DNA of 64,000 nt from Micromonospora sp. WMMD882. Lineage in GTDB: Bacteria > Actinomycetota > Actinomycetes > Mycobacteriales > Micromonosporaceae. The notes under the pieces are model-generated. The model ran no database searches and was not told where the DNA came from. It worked only from the letters and a program-made list of their open reading frames with translations. A program made the translations under genes and the position numbers. Shown here in pieces: positions 6,610-19,730 of the stretch; within the stretch, counting starts at the first letter, position 1, and the number at the start of each line of letters is the position of its first letter. The stretch spans positions 2,356,001 to 2,420,000 of the forward strand of contig NZ_CP114903.1 of the NCBI RefSeq assembly GCF_027497255.1, read 5' to 3'.

Positions 6610-9114
6610 ATGACGCTCACCGCCGCGCTGCCGGACAGCGCCGACCCCGATGCCCTGTACGACGCGTTCGCCGGTTGGGCGAAGGAGCGCGGCCTCGACC
6701 TCTACCCGCACCAGGAAGAGGCGGTCATCGAGATCGTCTCCGGCGCGAACGTGATCATGAATACGCCCACCGGATCGGGCAAGAGCCTGGTGGCGGTCGC
6801 GGCGCACTTCGCGGCCCTGGCCGACGACCGGACGACCTTCTACACCGCGCCGATCAAGGCCCTGGTGTCGGAGAAGTTCTTCGCGCTCTGCGAGGTCTTC
6901 GGAGCGGAGAACGTGGGCATGCTGACCGGCGACGCGAGCGTCAACGCGGACGCCCCGATCATCTGCTGCACCGCCGAGATCCTGGCCAACCTGGCGCTGC
7001 GGGAGGGCCGGCGGGCCGACGTCGGCCAGGTGATCATGGACGAGTTCCACTTCTACGCCGAGCCGGACCGGGGCTGGGCCTGGCAGGTGCCGCTGATCGA
7101 GCTGCCCCAGGCGCAGTTCGTGCTGATGTCGGCCACCCTCGGCGACACCACCCGCTTCGTCGACGACCTGGCCCGGCGCACCGGGCGGCCGACCGCCGTC
7201 GTGCGTTCGGCCGAACGGCCCGTACCGCTGCTCTTCTCGTACGTGACCACGCCGATGCACGAGACCCTGGAGGAGTTGCTCACCACGAAGCAGGCCCCGG
7301 TGTACGTGGTGCACTTCACCCAGGCCGCCGCGCTGGAACGCGCCCAGGCGCTGATGAGCGTCAACGTGGCCACCCGGGCCGAGAAGGACCTGATCGCCGA
7401 GGCGATCGGCCGGTTCCGGTTCACCTCGGGCTTCGGCAAAACGCTGTCCCGGCTGGTCCGGCACGGCATCGGCGTGCACCACGCCGGCATGCTGCCGAAG
7501 TACCGCCGCCTGGTGGAGACCCTGGCCCAGGCGGGCCTGTTGAAGGTCATCTGCGGTACGGACACCCTCGGGGTGGGCATCAACGTGCCGATCCGTACGG
7601 TGCTGTTCACCGGGCTGAGCAAGTACGACGGGGTGCGGACCCGGCTGCTCAAGGCCCGGGAGTTCCACCAGATCGCCGGCCGGGCCGGGCGGGCCGGCTT
7701 CGACACCATCGGCCGGGTCGTGGTGCAGGCCCCCGAGCACGTGATCGAGAACGAGAAGGCCCTGGCCAAGGCGGGCGACGACCCGAAGAAACGGCGCAAG
7801 GTGGTGAAGAAGAAGCCGCCGGAGGGCTCGATCGGCTGGGGTGAGCCGACGTTCCAACGGCTCGTCGACTCCGAGCCGGAGCCGCTGACGTCCAGTTTCC
7901 AGGTCAGCCACTCGATGCTGCTCAACGTGATCGGCCGGCCCGGGGACGCGTTCGCCGCGATGCGGCACCTGCTCACCGACAACCACGAGGACGCCGCCGC
8001 CCAGCGCCGGCACATCCGCCGGGCCATCGCGATCTACCGGGCGTTGCGGGCCGGCGGGGTGGTCGAGGAGCTGCCCGAGCCGGACGAGACCGGCCGGCGG
8101 GTCCGGCTCACCGTGGACCTCCAGCTCGACTTCGCCCTGAACCAGCCGCTGTCGCCGCTGGCCCTGGCCGCGATCGAGCTGCTCGACTCGGCCAGCCCGT
8201 CGTACGCGCTGGACGTGTTGAGCGTGATCGAGTCGATCCTGGACAATCCCCGCCAGGTGCTCTCCGCGCAGCAGTTCAAGGCGCGCGGCGAGGCGGTCGC
8301 CGCGATGAAGGCCGAGGGCATCGAGTACGAGGCCCGCATCGAGTTGCTCGACGAGGTGACCTGGCCGAAGCCCCTGGCCGAGCTGCTGGAGGCGGCGTAC
8401 GAGATGTACCGGCAGGGGCATCCGTGGGTGGCCGACCACGAGCTGTCCCCCAAGTCCGTGGTCCGCGACATGTACGAACGGGCCATGACCTTCGGCGAGT
8501 ACGTGCAGTTCTACGGCCTGTCCCGGTCGGAGGGGCTGGTGCTGCGCTACCTGGCCGACGCGTACAAGACGCTGCGGCAGACGGTGCCCGAGGACGCCAA
8601 GACCGAGGAGCTGGTCGACCTGATCGAGTGGCTGGGCGAGCTGGTCCGCCAGGTCGACTCCAGCCTGATCGACGAGTGGGAGCGGCTGCGCAAGCCGTCC
8701 GACGTGGAGGAGGTCGCGTCGTCGTTGGACGACCGGCCGCCGGCGGTGACCCGCAACGCCCGCGCGTTCCGGGTGCTGGTGCGCAACGCGCTGTTCCGCC
8801 GGGTCGAGCTGGCCGCGTTGCGCCGCTGGGACCTGCTCGGCGAGCTGGACGCGGCCGACGGCTGGCACGCCGATGCCTGGGCGGACGCGCTGACGCCGTA
8901 CTTCGAGGCGTACGACTCGATCGGGACCGGGCCGGACGCGCGCGGCCCGGCGCTGCTGATGATCGAGCAGGGTTCGCAGCGGTGGTCGGTGCGGCAGATC
9001 CTGGACGACCCGGACGGCGACCACGACTGGGGCATCAGCGCCGAGGTGGACCTGGTCGCCTCGGACGAGGTCGGCGCGGCGGTCGTCCGGGTCACCGACG
9101 TCGGGCAGCTCTGA
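6610..9114 (+). CDS. DEAD/DEAH-box helicase, DUF3516 family
   Basis: An 834-residue superfamily 2 helicase of the Ski2-like, DUF3516-bearing actinobacterial group. Motif I is TPTGSGKS (near 52-60), motif II DEFH (near 144-147) and motif III SATLG. The helicase C-domain carries HHAGMLPKYR, TLGVGIN and [11 protein letters not shown] Lys-rich linker (KKRRKVVKKKP, near 400) separates the core from the C-terminal DUF3516 domain, which runs to the end. It probably unwinds RNA, but the in vivo substrate is not known. A hairpin follows the stop. Confidence 0.92.
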   Translation: MTLTAALPDSADPDALYDAFAGWAKERGLDLYPHQEEAVIEIVSGANVIMNTPTGSGKSLVAVAAHFAALADDRTTFYTAPIKALVSEKFFALCEVFGAENVGMLTGDASVNADAPIICCTAEILANLALREGRRADVGQVIMDEFHFYAEPDRGWAWQVPLIELPQAQFVLMSATLGDTTRFVDDLARRTGRPTAVVRSAERPVPLLFSYVTTPMHETLEELLTTKQAPVYVVHFTQAAALERAQALMSVNVATRAEKDLIAEAIGRFRFTSGFGKTLSRLVRHGIGVHHAGMLPKYRRLVETLAQAGLLKVICGTDTLGVGINVPIRTVLFTGLSKYDGVRTRLLKAREFHQIAGRAGRAGFDTIGRVVVQAPEHVIENEKALAKAGDDPKKRRKVVKKKPPEGSIGWGEPTFQRLVDSEPEPLTSSFQVSHSMLLNVIGRPGDAFAAMRHLLTDNHEDAAAQRRHIRRAIAIYRALRAGGVVEELPEPDETGRRVRLTVDLQLDFALNQPLSPLALAAIELLDSASPSYALDVLSVIESILDNPRQVLSAQQFKARGEAVAAMKAEGIEYEARIELLDEVTWPKPLAELLEAAYEMYRQGHPWVADHELSPKSVVRDMYERAMTFGEYVQFYGLSRSEGLVLRYLADAYKTLRQTVPEDAKTEELVDLIEWLGELVRQVDSSLIDEWERLRKPSDVEEVASSLDDRPPAVTRNARAFRVLVRNALFRRVELAALRRWDLLGELDAADGWHADAWADALTPYFEAYDSIGTGPDARGPALLMIEQGSQRWSVRQILDDPDGDHDWGISAEVDLVASDEVGAAVVRVTDVGQL

Positions 9115-9128
9115 CCGACCCGTACCCC

Positions 9129-9165
9129 GGAAAGGGGGTCGCCCGGCGCGGGCGGCCCCCTTTCC
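9129..9165 (+). terminator. Hairpin terminator after the DUF3516 helicase
   Basis: GGAAAGGGGGTCGCCC pairs with GGGCGGCCCCCTTTCC across a short GGCGC loop, giving a stem of about 16 bp that starts 15 bases after the TGA. The trailing sequence is not T-rich, as is usual in actinomycetes. Confidence 0.75.
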
Positions 9166-9207
9166 CGTGTGCCGGCCCCGGCGCGGCCGGGGGTTTCCGC
9201 CTTACGC

Positions 9208-9223
9208 ATAACCATATGGGTAT
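9208..9223. promoter_or_regulatory. Likely ArsR-type operator
   Basis: ATAACCATATGGGTAT is a 16-bp inverted repeat with one mismatch pair, an AT-rich island in high-GC DNA. It lies just upstream of the ArsR-family gene, where such regulators normally bind and autoregulate. The assignment is inferred from position and symmetry. Confidence 0.55.
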
Positions 9224-9235
9224 ACGATGGCGGCC

Positions 9236-9577
9236 ATGGCACGAGCAGCGACGACGTCGGACGTCTTCAACGCGATCGCCGAGCCGCAGCGTCGGGAGAT
9301 CCTCGCGCTGCTGCGGGCCGGTGAGCGACCGGTCACCGAGCTGGCCCGGGAGCTGGGGATCACCCAGCCGGGCGCGTCCAAGCACCTGCGGGTGCTCCGG
9401 GAGGTCGGGCTGGTACGGGACCGCAAGGAGGGCAGACAACGGCTGTACGGCCTGGACGCCCGCGGGCTGCGACCGGTCCACGAGTGGACCGGCGGGTTCG
9501 AGCGGTTCTGGAACGAGACCTTCGACCGGCTGGACGCGTACGTGCAGGACCTGAAGCAGGCACAGCATGAGGAGTAG
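9236..9577 (+). CDS. ArsR-family winged-helix regulator
   Basis: A 113-residue repressor-type protein of the ArsR/SmtB fold. The recognition region is VTELARELGITQPGASKHLRVL (broken here by the helix turn), followed by the wing GLVRDRKEGRQRLY. It lacks the Cys metal-sensing box, so it belongs to the non-metal group commonly paired with AHSA1/SRPBCC genes. The start could also be ATG 9227; 9236 was chosen because homologues begin MARAATTSDVF and because it clears the palindrome at 9208-9223. It heads a three-gene operon with gaps of 3 and -1 bases. Confidence 0.88.
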   Translation: MARAATTSDVFNAIAEPQRREILALLRAGERPVTELARELGITQPGASKHLRVLREVGLVRDRKEGRQRLYGLDARGLRPVHEWTGGFERFWNETFDRLDAYVQDLKQAQHEE

Positions 9578-9580
9578 CTG

Positions 9581-10087
9581 ATGAGCGAGACGGGACCAGC
9601 GGCGCCGGAGCGGTCTGCGGCGGCCGACCGCGAGATCGTGATCTCCCGGGTGGTCGACGCCCCCCGGGAGCTGGTGTTCGAGGCGTTCACCGACGTGCGG
9701 CACCTGTCGCGCTGGTGGGGGCCGGCGGGGTTCACCACGACCACCCGGTCGTTCGAGTTCCGCGTCGGCGGGGAGTGGGACTTCGTGATGCACGGGCCGG
9801 ACGGCACGGACTACCAGGAGTGGATCTCCTGGACCGAGATCGTCCCGCCGGAGGGCATCACGCTGCTGCACGGCGAGTCCCGGGGTGACCCCGACGCCTT
9901 CCAGTCGTTCCTCACCTTCACGCCCGACGGGGCGGCCACCCGGGTCGAGATGCGCACGGTGTTCCCCACCAGGGAGCAGCGCGACGAGGCGGTCGAGAAG
10001 TACCACGCGGTCGAGGGCGGCCGACAGACCCTGGGCAAGCTGGCCGCCTACGTCACCGGGGTCGCCCGGCCGGGAGCGCAGGGCTGA
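9581..10087 (+). CDS. SRPBCC/AHSA1 domain protein
   Basis: A 168-residue protein with the Bet v1-like SRPBCC fold of the AHSA1 (activator of Hsp90 ATPase homologue) family. Typical segments are VDAPRELVFEAFTDV near 20-35, HLSRWWGP and FEFRVGGEWDFVMHGPDG. These proteins bind hydrophobic ligands; no enzyme activity can be assigned. It starts 3 bases after the ArsR gene and its TGA overlaps the ATG of the next gene (TGATG), so the three genes form one unit under the ArsR regulator. Confidence 0.88.
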   Translation: MSETGPAAPERSAAADREIVISRVVDAPRELVFEAFTDVRHLSRWWGPAGFTTTTRSFEFRVGGEWDFVMHGPDGTDYQEWISWTEIVPPEGITLLHGESRGDPDAFQSFLTFTPDGAATRVEMRTVFPTREQRDEAVEKYHAVEGGRQTLGKLAAYVTGVARPGAQG

Positions 10088-10707
10088 TGGCCGGGCGGGT
10101 GTTCTTCAGCGTGTCGATGTCGCTCGACGGGTTCATCGCGCCCGGGTCCCTCGGCGACCTGATGGGACGACAGTGGATGGAGTTGCAACGCTGGGTCTTC
10201 CCGCAGCGGTTCTTCCGGGAGAACCTCAAGCTCGGCGCGGGCGGCGAGGAGGGCCGCGACAACGACATCCTGCGGGAGACGTTCGCGCGCACCGGCGCGA
10301 GCGTCATGGGCCGGCGCATGTTCGACGGCGGCGAGCGGATGTGGCCGGAGGAGGCGCCGTTCCACACGCCGGTCTTCGTCGTCACGCACCACCGGCGTGA
10401 CCCCTGGGAGCGGCCGGGCGGCACCACCTTCCACTTCGTCGACGAGGGCATCGAGGCCGCGCTGGACCGGGCCCGCGCCGCCGCCGGCGACCGTGACGTC
10501 CGCATCGCGGGCGGCGGCGCGACGATCCTGGCGTACCTGAACGCCGGCCTGGTCGACGAGTTCTCGATCGCGTTGTCGCCGGTGCTGCTCGGCGCGGGGG
10601 TGCGCCTGTTCGAGGGCGTGGACGCCGGCCGGGTGGCCCTGGAGCTGGTCCGCACGGAGCCCTCCCCACGGGTGACGCACCTGACCTACACCGTCCGGCG
10701 GCGGTAG
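10087..10707 (+). CDS. Dihydrofolate reductase-family (RibD C-terminal-like) protein
   Basis: A 206-residue protein of the RibD C-terminal/DHFR-like superfamily. The N-terminus VFFSVSMSLDGFIAPG is the family signature, SVMGRRMFDGGERMW follows, and the GGGATILAYLNAGLVDEF segment matches the NADPH-binding part. Such stand-alone proteins are probable NAD(P)H-dependent reductases with unknown substrates. It is not a folate reductase on present evidence. It is the last gene of the ArsR operon. Confidence 0.85.
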   Translation: MAGRVFFSVSMSLDGFIAPGSLGDLMGRQWMELQRWVFPQRFFRENLKLGAGGEEGRDNDILRETFARTGASVMGRRMFDGGERMWPEEAPFHTPVFVVTHHRRDPWERPGGTTFHFVDEGIEAALDRARAAAGDRDVRIAGGGATILAYLNAGLVDEFSIALSPVLLGAGVRLFEGVDAGRVALELVRTEPSPRVTHLTYTVRRR

Positions 10708-10797
10708 GTCGCACAGCGTCGACGAAACCCTGGGCGTTGTCGTACCCGTCGATTAGAATGTATGTACTAATCAGGGTACTGACCTGGGAGGATTAGC

Positions 10798-11442
10798 GTG
10801 TCCGCACCCCTCAGCACCGCGCTTTCCCCGTACGCCACGCTGCTCGGCTTCACCCGCTACGTCGACCGCACCGGCCCCACCAAGGCGACCTTCGTGGGTG
10901 GGCTGCGCAGGCAGCGGGCGAGCCGGTCCGGCTTCAACCCGCACGGTCAGTTCGTCAAGGCGCTCAAGGCCGACATCGCCTTCCACACCGGCGGCACCCA
11001 CCTCGCCGGGGTGGCCGACCTGGTCAAGCCGCGCTGGCGTCCGCTCTACCAGGCGCTGACCCCGGGGGCGACCCGCTGGCTGCGTTCCCTGGGCGAGCCG
11101 AAGCAGGTCGACCTCGCCCAGACCCGGGACGCCCTGGCCATGCTCGGCGACCTCCCGGTCAAGATCAACCCCCACTTCGGCGTACGGTACGCCGACGGCC
11201 GCGCCGAGGCGGTCCGGCTGCACTTCGACGAGGCCGAGCCGAGCGAGGAGGCGGTGCTCGCCACCCTGCACCTGATGACCCGGCACATCGACGCGGTGCT
11301 GGCGCACGCCACGCCGGTCCTGGTCGACGTGCGCCGAGGCGCGGCGCACCGGATGCCCGACGGCGTCAAGCCCGAGCAGATCGAGCAGTGGCTGGCCGGC
11401 GAGGCCGCCGCCTTCCGCGCCATCTGGTCCACCGCCGCCTGA
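10798..11442 (+). CDS. Conserved hypothetical protein
   Basis: A 214-residue protein I cannot assign to a named family. It starts with GTG 10798 behind a good ribosome site (GGGAGGA). It has no signal peptide or membrane helix and is rich in basic and aromatic residues early (TKATFVGGLRRQRASRSGFNP) and helical later (SEEAVLATLHLMTRHIDAVL). The 90-base upstream gap contains an AT-rich stretch (TAGAATGTATGTACTAATC, near 10754-10772) that looks like its promoter. The 76-bp palindromic element begins 34 bases after the stop. Confidence 0.7.
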   Translation: MSAPLSTALSPYATLLGFTRYVDRTGPTKATFVGGLRRQRASRSGFNPHGQFVKALKADIAFHTGGTHLAGVADLVKPRWRPLYQALTPGATRWLRSLGEPKQVDLAQTRDALAMLGDLPVKINPHFGVRYADGRAEAVRLHFDEAEPSEEAVLATLHLMTRHIDAVLAHATPVLVDVRRGAAHRMPDGVKPEQIEQWLAGEAAAFRAIWSTAA

Positions 11443-11476
11443 CCCTCCCCCACCCCACCCCACCCACCCACCCACC

Positions 11477-11552
11477 AAGATCGTGCTACTTGTGGGCAGT
11501 AGTGGCCTCACGCCTGGTCGAGGCCACTACTGCCCGGACACAGCGCGATCTT
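11477..11552. repeat. 76-bp palindromic element, copy 1
   Basis: A nearly symmetrical element. The outer ends AAGATCGTGCTAC and GCGCGATCTT pair loosely. The inner arms GGGCAGTAGTGGCCTC and GAGGCCACTACTGCCC pair perfectly over 16 bp around a 10-base loop. A second copy of the same length lies at 12656-12731, so the two bracket the DUF559 gene. It could be a REP/MITE-type repeat or a strong terminator for the gene at 10798-11442. Confidence 0.85.
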
Positions 11553-11629
11553 GGCGGGTTGTCCACAAGGGGTTACCGGTTGTCCACAGGGGGTCGCGAA
11601 CGGGTAGCCCGTTCGACCAGTGTGAGGGG

Positions 11630-12631
11630 ATGCCTACGCCCGCCCGACGGCCACCCGAACTGCGGGGCCGGATCTTCCGTGGCTCCACGGCCATCGCTGA
11701 TGGTCTGCTCACCCGTAACGAGCTGCGTAGCTCGGCCTGGCGGCCGCTGTTCCGCGACGTGTACGCCGACGCCGGCCTGACCGTCACCCACCGCCAGCGT
11801 TGTGCCGTGGTCAGTCAGTGGCTCCTCCCACCGGAGGCGGCTGTCGCAGGCCCCGCCGCGGCGGCGCTCCACGGCGCCGGGCAGGTCACTCCGGATGACC
11901 CGATCGACGTGCTGGCCCCGGCCGGCGTCCGGGTCGGTTCCGCCGCCGGTCTGCGGGTCCACCGCGCCGCCGTCACGCCAGATGACATCATCGTCCACGC
12001 CGAATCGCACGGCGTTGCCAGCGCCAGCCCGCACCACGCGACCGGCGGCAACCTGCACCGCGCAGCGGGCGGCACCCGTCACCCTTCCGTGCTCGGCGCC
12101 GCGCCGCTCCGGGTCACCTCGCCGGTCCGTACCTGCTGGGACGTCGCTCGGTGGTTGCCGCCGGTCGAGGCGGTCGTGGTCGTCGACGCGCTGCTCGCCC
12201 GGCGATCCACCAGCCGCGACGCGCTGCGCGGGTACGCCCTGGACCGGGCCGGTGACCGGGGCTGGCGGGCGCTGCTGCGGGTGGTGGATCTGGCCGATCC
12301 GGGGGCGGAGTCCCCGCAGGAGTCCCGCACCCGGGTCCGGCTGGTACAGGCCGGCCTGCCCCGGCCGGTGACCCAGCACGTGATCACCCGGGGCGGTCGG
12401 TTCGTCGCCCGGGTGGACCTGGCCTGGCCGGAGTTCCGGGTCGCGGTCGAGTACGACGGGCTCTGGCACGACGACCCCGAGCAGTTCCACCGGGACCGCC
12501 GCCGGCTCAACCAACTCGTCGGTGACGACTGGATCGTCCTGCACCTGACCGGGAAACGCCTGCGCGAGGACTTCGACGGGTTCCTCGCCGAGGTCCGGGC
12601 CGCCCTACGGTCCCGCGCCCCGCGCCCCTGA
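11630..12631 (+). CDS. AbiEi-like/DUF559 domain protein
   Basis: A 333-residue protein. The N-terminal part (AIADGLLTRNELRSSAWRPLFRDVYAD in outline) resembles the AbiEi-antitoxin-like winged-helix domain. The C-terminal part (from about 255) is a DUF559 domain of the restriction-endonuclease-like fold, with VAVEYDGLWHD, the RDRRRLNQL stretch and a final ILHLTGKRLRED. The proteins are common and multi-copy in actinomycetes and have no proven function. No AbiEii toxin gene is adjacent, so a toxin-antitoxin role is not supported. Palindromic elements sit on both sides. ATG 11630 follows GAGGGG. Confidence 0.85.
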   Translation: MPTPARRPPELRGRIFRGSTAIADGLLTRNELRSSAWRPLFRDVYADAGLTVTHRQRCAVVSQWLLPPEAAVAGPAAAALHGAGQVTPDDPIDVLAPAGVRVGSAAGLRVHRAAVTPDDIIVHAESHGVASASPHHATGGNLHRAAGGTRHPSVLGAAPLRVTSPVRTCWDVARWLPPVEAVVVVDALLARRSTSRDALRGYALDRAGDRGWRALLRVVDLADPGAESPQESRTRVRLVQAGLPRPVTQHVITRGGRFVARVDLAWPEFRVAVEYDGLWHDDPEQFHRDRRRLNQLVGDDWIVLHLTGKRLREDFDGFLAEVRAALRSRAPRP

Positions 12632-12655
12632 CCGCCCACTGCCCAAACCGGGAGA

Positions 12656-12731
12656 GAGATCACGCTACATCCGGGCAGTAGTGCCCTGCCGCTGTGCCGA
12701 GGCCACTACTGCCCGGAAACAGCGTGATCTT
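12656..12731. repeat. 76-bp palindromic element, copy 2
   Basis: Second copy of the element at 11477-11552, the same length and clearly related along its length. The outer ends are GAGATCACGCTAC and AGCGTGATCTT, and the inner arms CCGGGCAGTAGTG and CACTACTGCCCGG pair over 13 bp. The part nearest the loop has diverged. Its right half overlaps the last codons of the minus-strand cytidine deaminase gene. Confidence 0.85.
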
Positions 12732-13110
12732 GACGGGTCGGCTCCGGGGGCAGGTCGGTGAGCGGCAGGAGGCGGAGGTCGTCCAAGGGGCCGACGACCA
12801 CCTGGATGGTCGGGTGACGGTCGAGGAGGACCTGACGGCAGCGCTCGCAGGGCGGGAGCACGAGGCGACCCCGGTCCCCCACCACGACGATCGTCTCCAG
12901 CTCCGGCACGCCCTGGGTGGCGGCCGTGCCGAGGGTGACGATCTCGGCGCAGGTGTCACCGGTGGCGTGCCGGACGTCCACGCCGGTGAACACCCTTCCC
13001 TCGGGCGTCCGGACGGCGGCTGCCGTGGTGTGCGTCGCGCTGCGGCAGCGCAGCCGGGCGACCGCCCCGGCGGCCTGCACCAGTGCCCGGTCGACGTCCC
13101 GCATCTCCAT
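12706..13110 (-). CDS. Cytidine deaminase-like protein
   Basis: A 134-residue zinc hydrolase of the cytidine deaminase superfamily. The zinc and catalytic motifs are DTCAE (Cys54-Ala-Glu56) and PPCERCRQ (Cys88, Cys91). Cys in the first motif is the usual ligand of the tetrameric CDA type. It deaminates cytidine or deoxycytidine in pyrimidine salvage, or a related nucleoside. The ATG at 13110 has GGAGGGA upstream. The last nine residues (RQDHAVSGQ) are encoded by the palindromic element, so the C-terminus looks reshaped by the repeat. Confidence 0.82.
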   Translation of the reverse strand: MEMRDVDRALVQAAGAVARLRCRSATHTTAAAVRTPEGRVFTGVDVRHATGDTCAEIVTLGTAATQGVPELETIVVVGDRGRLVLPPCERCRQVLLDRHPTIQVVVGPLDDLRLLPLTDLPPEPTRQDHAVSGQ

Positions 13111-13209
13111 CGTGTCCCTCCGCGCCCGATCGGCGGTCACCTGTGGACCCCGCCCCGCATCGTAGGCAAACGGGTGGCCGCGCCGCCGCAGTGGTGCGAG
13201 GCTGCCGGG

Positions 13210-13761
13210 ATGGCGGTCGACATCGTGTACGAGACGCACTCACTGACCACCGACAACGAGGCGGGTCGGGCCACCGGCTGGCTGCCCGGCGAGCTCTCCG
13301 AGTCGGGTCGCGGCTTCGCCCGTGAGCTGGGCCGACGCCGGCCCGTCGACGACTTCGCGGTCATCTTCTGCTCCGACCTGGCCCGCGCGGTCGAGACCGT
13401 GGAGACCGCGTACGGCGGGTGGCCGGCCGTCGCCCGGCGGGACCACCGGCTCCGCGAGTGCGACTACGGCGAGCTGACCGGCATGCCCGTCGACGAGCTG
13501 GCCCGGCAGCGGCGTGCCCGCATCGACGCCCCTTTCCCGGGTGGGGAGAGTTACCGGCAGGTGGTGGACCGGACGGCGGAGTTCCTGCGGGACCTCGCCG
13601 AGGGCTGGGACGGACGACGGGTCCTGCTGGTGTCCCACTCCGCCAACCGCTGGGCGCTCGACCATCTGCTGCACGGTCGGACGCTGGCCGACCTGGTCGA
13701 CGCGCCGTTCGGCTGGCAGGAGGGCTGGTCGTACCGGCTGCCCGACGACTGGCGCCGCTGA
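13210..13761 (+). CDS. Histidine phosphatase family protein
   Basis: A 183-residue phosphoglycerate-mutase-like protein. The catalytic His follows the first strand (IVYETHSLTTDNE), with ATGWLPGELSESG, the FCSDLARAVETVE stretch, a Glu acid in LRECDYGELTG, and the second His in VLLVSHSANRWALD. The usual RHG motif reads THS, so the phosphate-binding Arg is absent at that place. This variant appears to define a subgroup; the substrate is unknown. It diverges from the cytidine deaminase gene with a 99-base gap. Confidence 0.82.
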   Translation: MAVDIVYETHSLTTDNEAGRATGWLPGELSESGRGFARELGRRRPVDDFAVIFCSDLARAVETVETAYGGWPAVARRDHRLRECDYGELTGMPVDELARQRRARIDAPFPGGESYRQVVDRTAEFLRDLAEGWDGRRVLLVSHSANRWALDHLLHGRTLADLVDAPFGWQEGWSYRLPDDWRR

Positions 13762-13866
13762 CCGTCAGCCCGCGCCGACCGCCGGGGCAGGTCCGGCAGC
13801 GCCGTCGAGGGTCGACCGGTAACCCGGGGGCGGTCCGGCGGCGGGCTGCCTATCCTTGGCGACGAC

Positions 13867-18273
<4,407 letters not shown>

Positions 18274-19730
18274 CCGGGCTGGTCGGGCCTCTCGGCGGGT
18301 CGGCGGCGGCCGGCCCGGCGGGCGGCGGGGACGCCGCGGAGGACCCGCAGCAGGACGGTCGGGGCGAGCAGCCGGGCCGGCGGGTCCACCAGGTTGAGCA
18401 CCCGCAGGAACGCCGCCCCGAGGGACGCGTCCCGGGTCGCGGCGGCGTGCAGGTACGGCAGGTAGGCGTTGACCAGCCGCACCCGGGCCGGGCGGGGCCC
18501 GCTGACGGCGGGGAAGCGCAGGTCACTGCCGGACGAGATGGCCCACGGTCCGTCGATCACCCGGGCCGCGCCCCGGAAGAACATCCGGGCCAGCCGGTCC
18601 GGTCGCCACTGCCGGTCCGGTCGCCACTGCCGCCCGGCCCGCTGCCGCCGGGTCAGCAGGCGGCGCAGCAGCAGCGCCTCCAGCGCGGCCACGGTGACGC
18701 CCTGGCCGTAGACCGGGTTGAAGCTGCACAGCGCGTCGGCCACCACCAGGTACCCGGCCGGGAACCGGCGCAGCCGCTCGTAGCGGCGTCGCACGCTGAA
18801 CGGGAAGCGCATCCTCGCCGGCTCGCCGATCGGTTGCGCGGTCCGCAGCAGCGCGCCGACCTGCGGGGCGGGCAGGGTGTCGGCGAAGGCCAGCAGGCCG
18901 GCGTCGTCGGTCGGCGGCTCCTCCCCCAGCATGCCGCTGAACGCCACGGCGACCCGCCCGTCCTCCTGCGGGGCGACGATGCCGCCGCGGGGCTGGCCGG
19001 GCATCGCGTTGGTCAACAGCCCGAGCAGGCCGTCGAGCTGGTCGGGCGTCCGCCGGTAGCGCCGGGTCACGTAGGTGACGTCGACCCGTACCCGCTCCTC
19101 GGCGGCCGGCTGGTAGCCGAGCTCGGCGAGCCACACCGGGCTGCGGGTGCCGCGACCGCCGGCGTCCACGGTCAGATCGGCGTCCACGGTCCGTTCGGCG
19201 CCGTCCCGGTCGCGTAGCCGTACCCCGGTGACCCGCTGCCGGTCGTCGGTGGTGGTGAGCCCGACCGCCTCGCACCCGGCGACCAGGGTCACCCCGGGCA
19301 GGGCGGCGACCCGCTCCCGGACCACCTGTTCCAGCAGCGGCCGGCTGAGCCCGTACGCGTGCAGGTCGGACGGCGCGCGGCGCATCCGGTGGCCGTCGTT
19401 GTACCAGTGGACCTGGCCGTGCAGGTCGACGGTGGCGACGCCGCGGCCGACCAGCTCGTCGCCGATGCCGGGCAGCAGCTCCTCCAGCGCCTGCCGGCCC
19501 CGGACGAGCAGCACGTGCAACTGCCGCCCCTGCGGGACCCCCCGGCGGGCGTCCGCCTGCCCGGGCAGGGCGTCCCGGTCGACCACGACGACCCGGTCGT
19601 ACGCGTCGGTGAGGGCTCGCGCGGTCAGCAGGCCGCCCAGGCTGGCGCCGATCACCACGGCGGTGCGGGTCGTCATGATACGGGAGCGTAGTTTTCCGAT
19701 GACCGCCCGTGTTCTTGCCGAATGCGCTCC

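Noticed and set aside
5935..9024. A 1029-codon minus-strand open frame across trmB and the helicase gene
   Set aside because: It overlaps two well-supported plus-strand genes and has no domain or signal; same GC artefact.
10048..10680. Minus-strand frame opposite the AHSA1/RibD-like genes
   Set aside because: Antisense to two clear plus-strand genes with no motif.
11630..12631. A toxin-antitoxin call for the DUF559 gene
   Set aside because: There is no adjacent AbiEii-like toxin. The AbiEi-like N-terminus occurs in many stand-alone DUF559 proteins.
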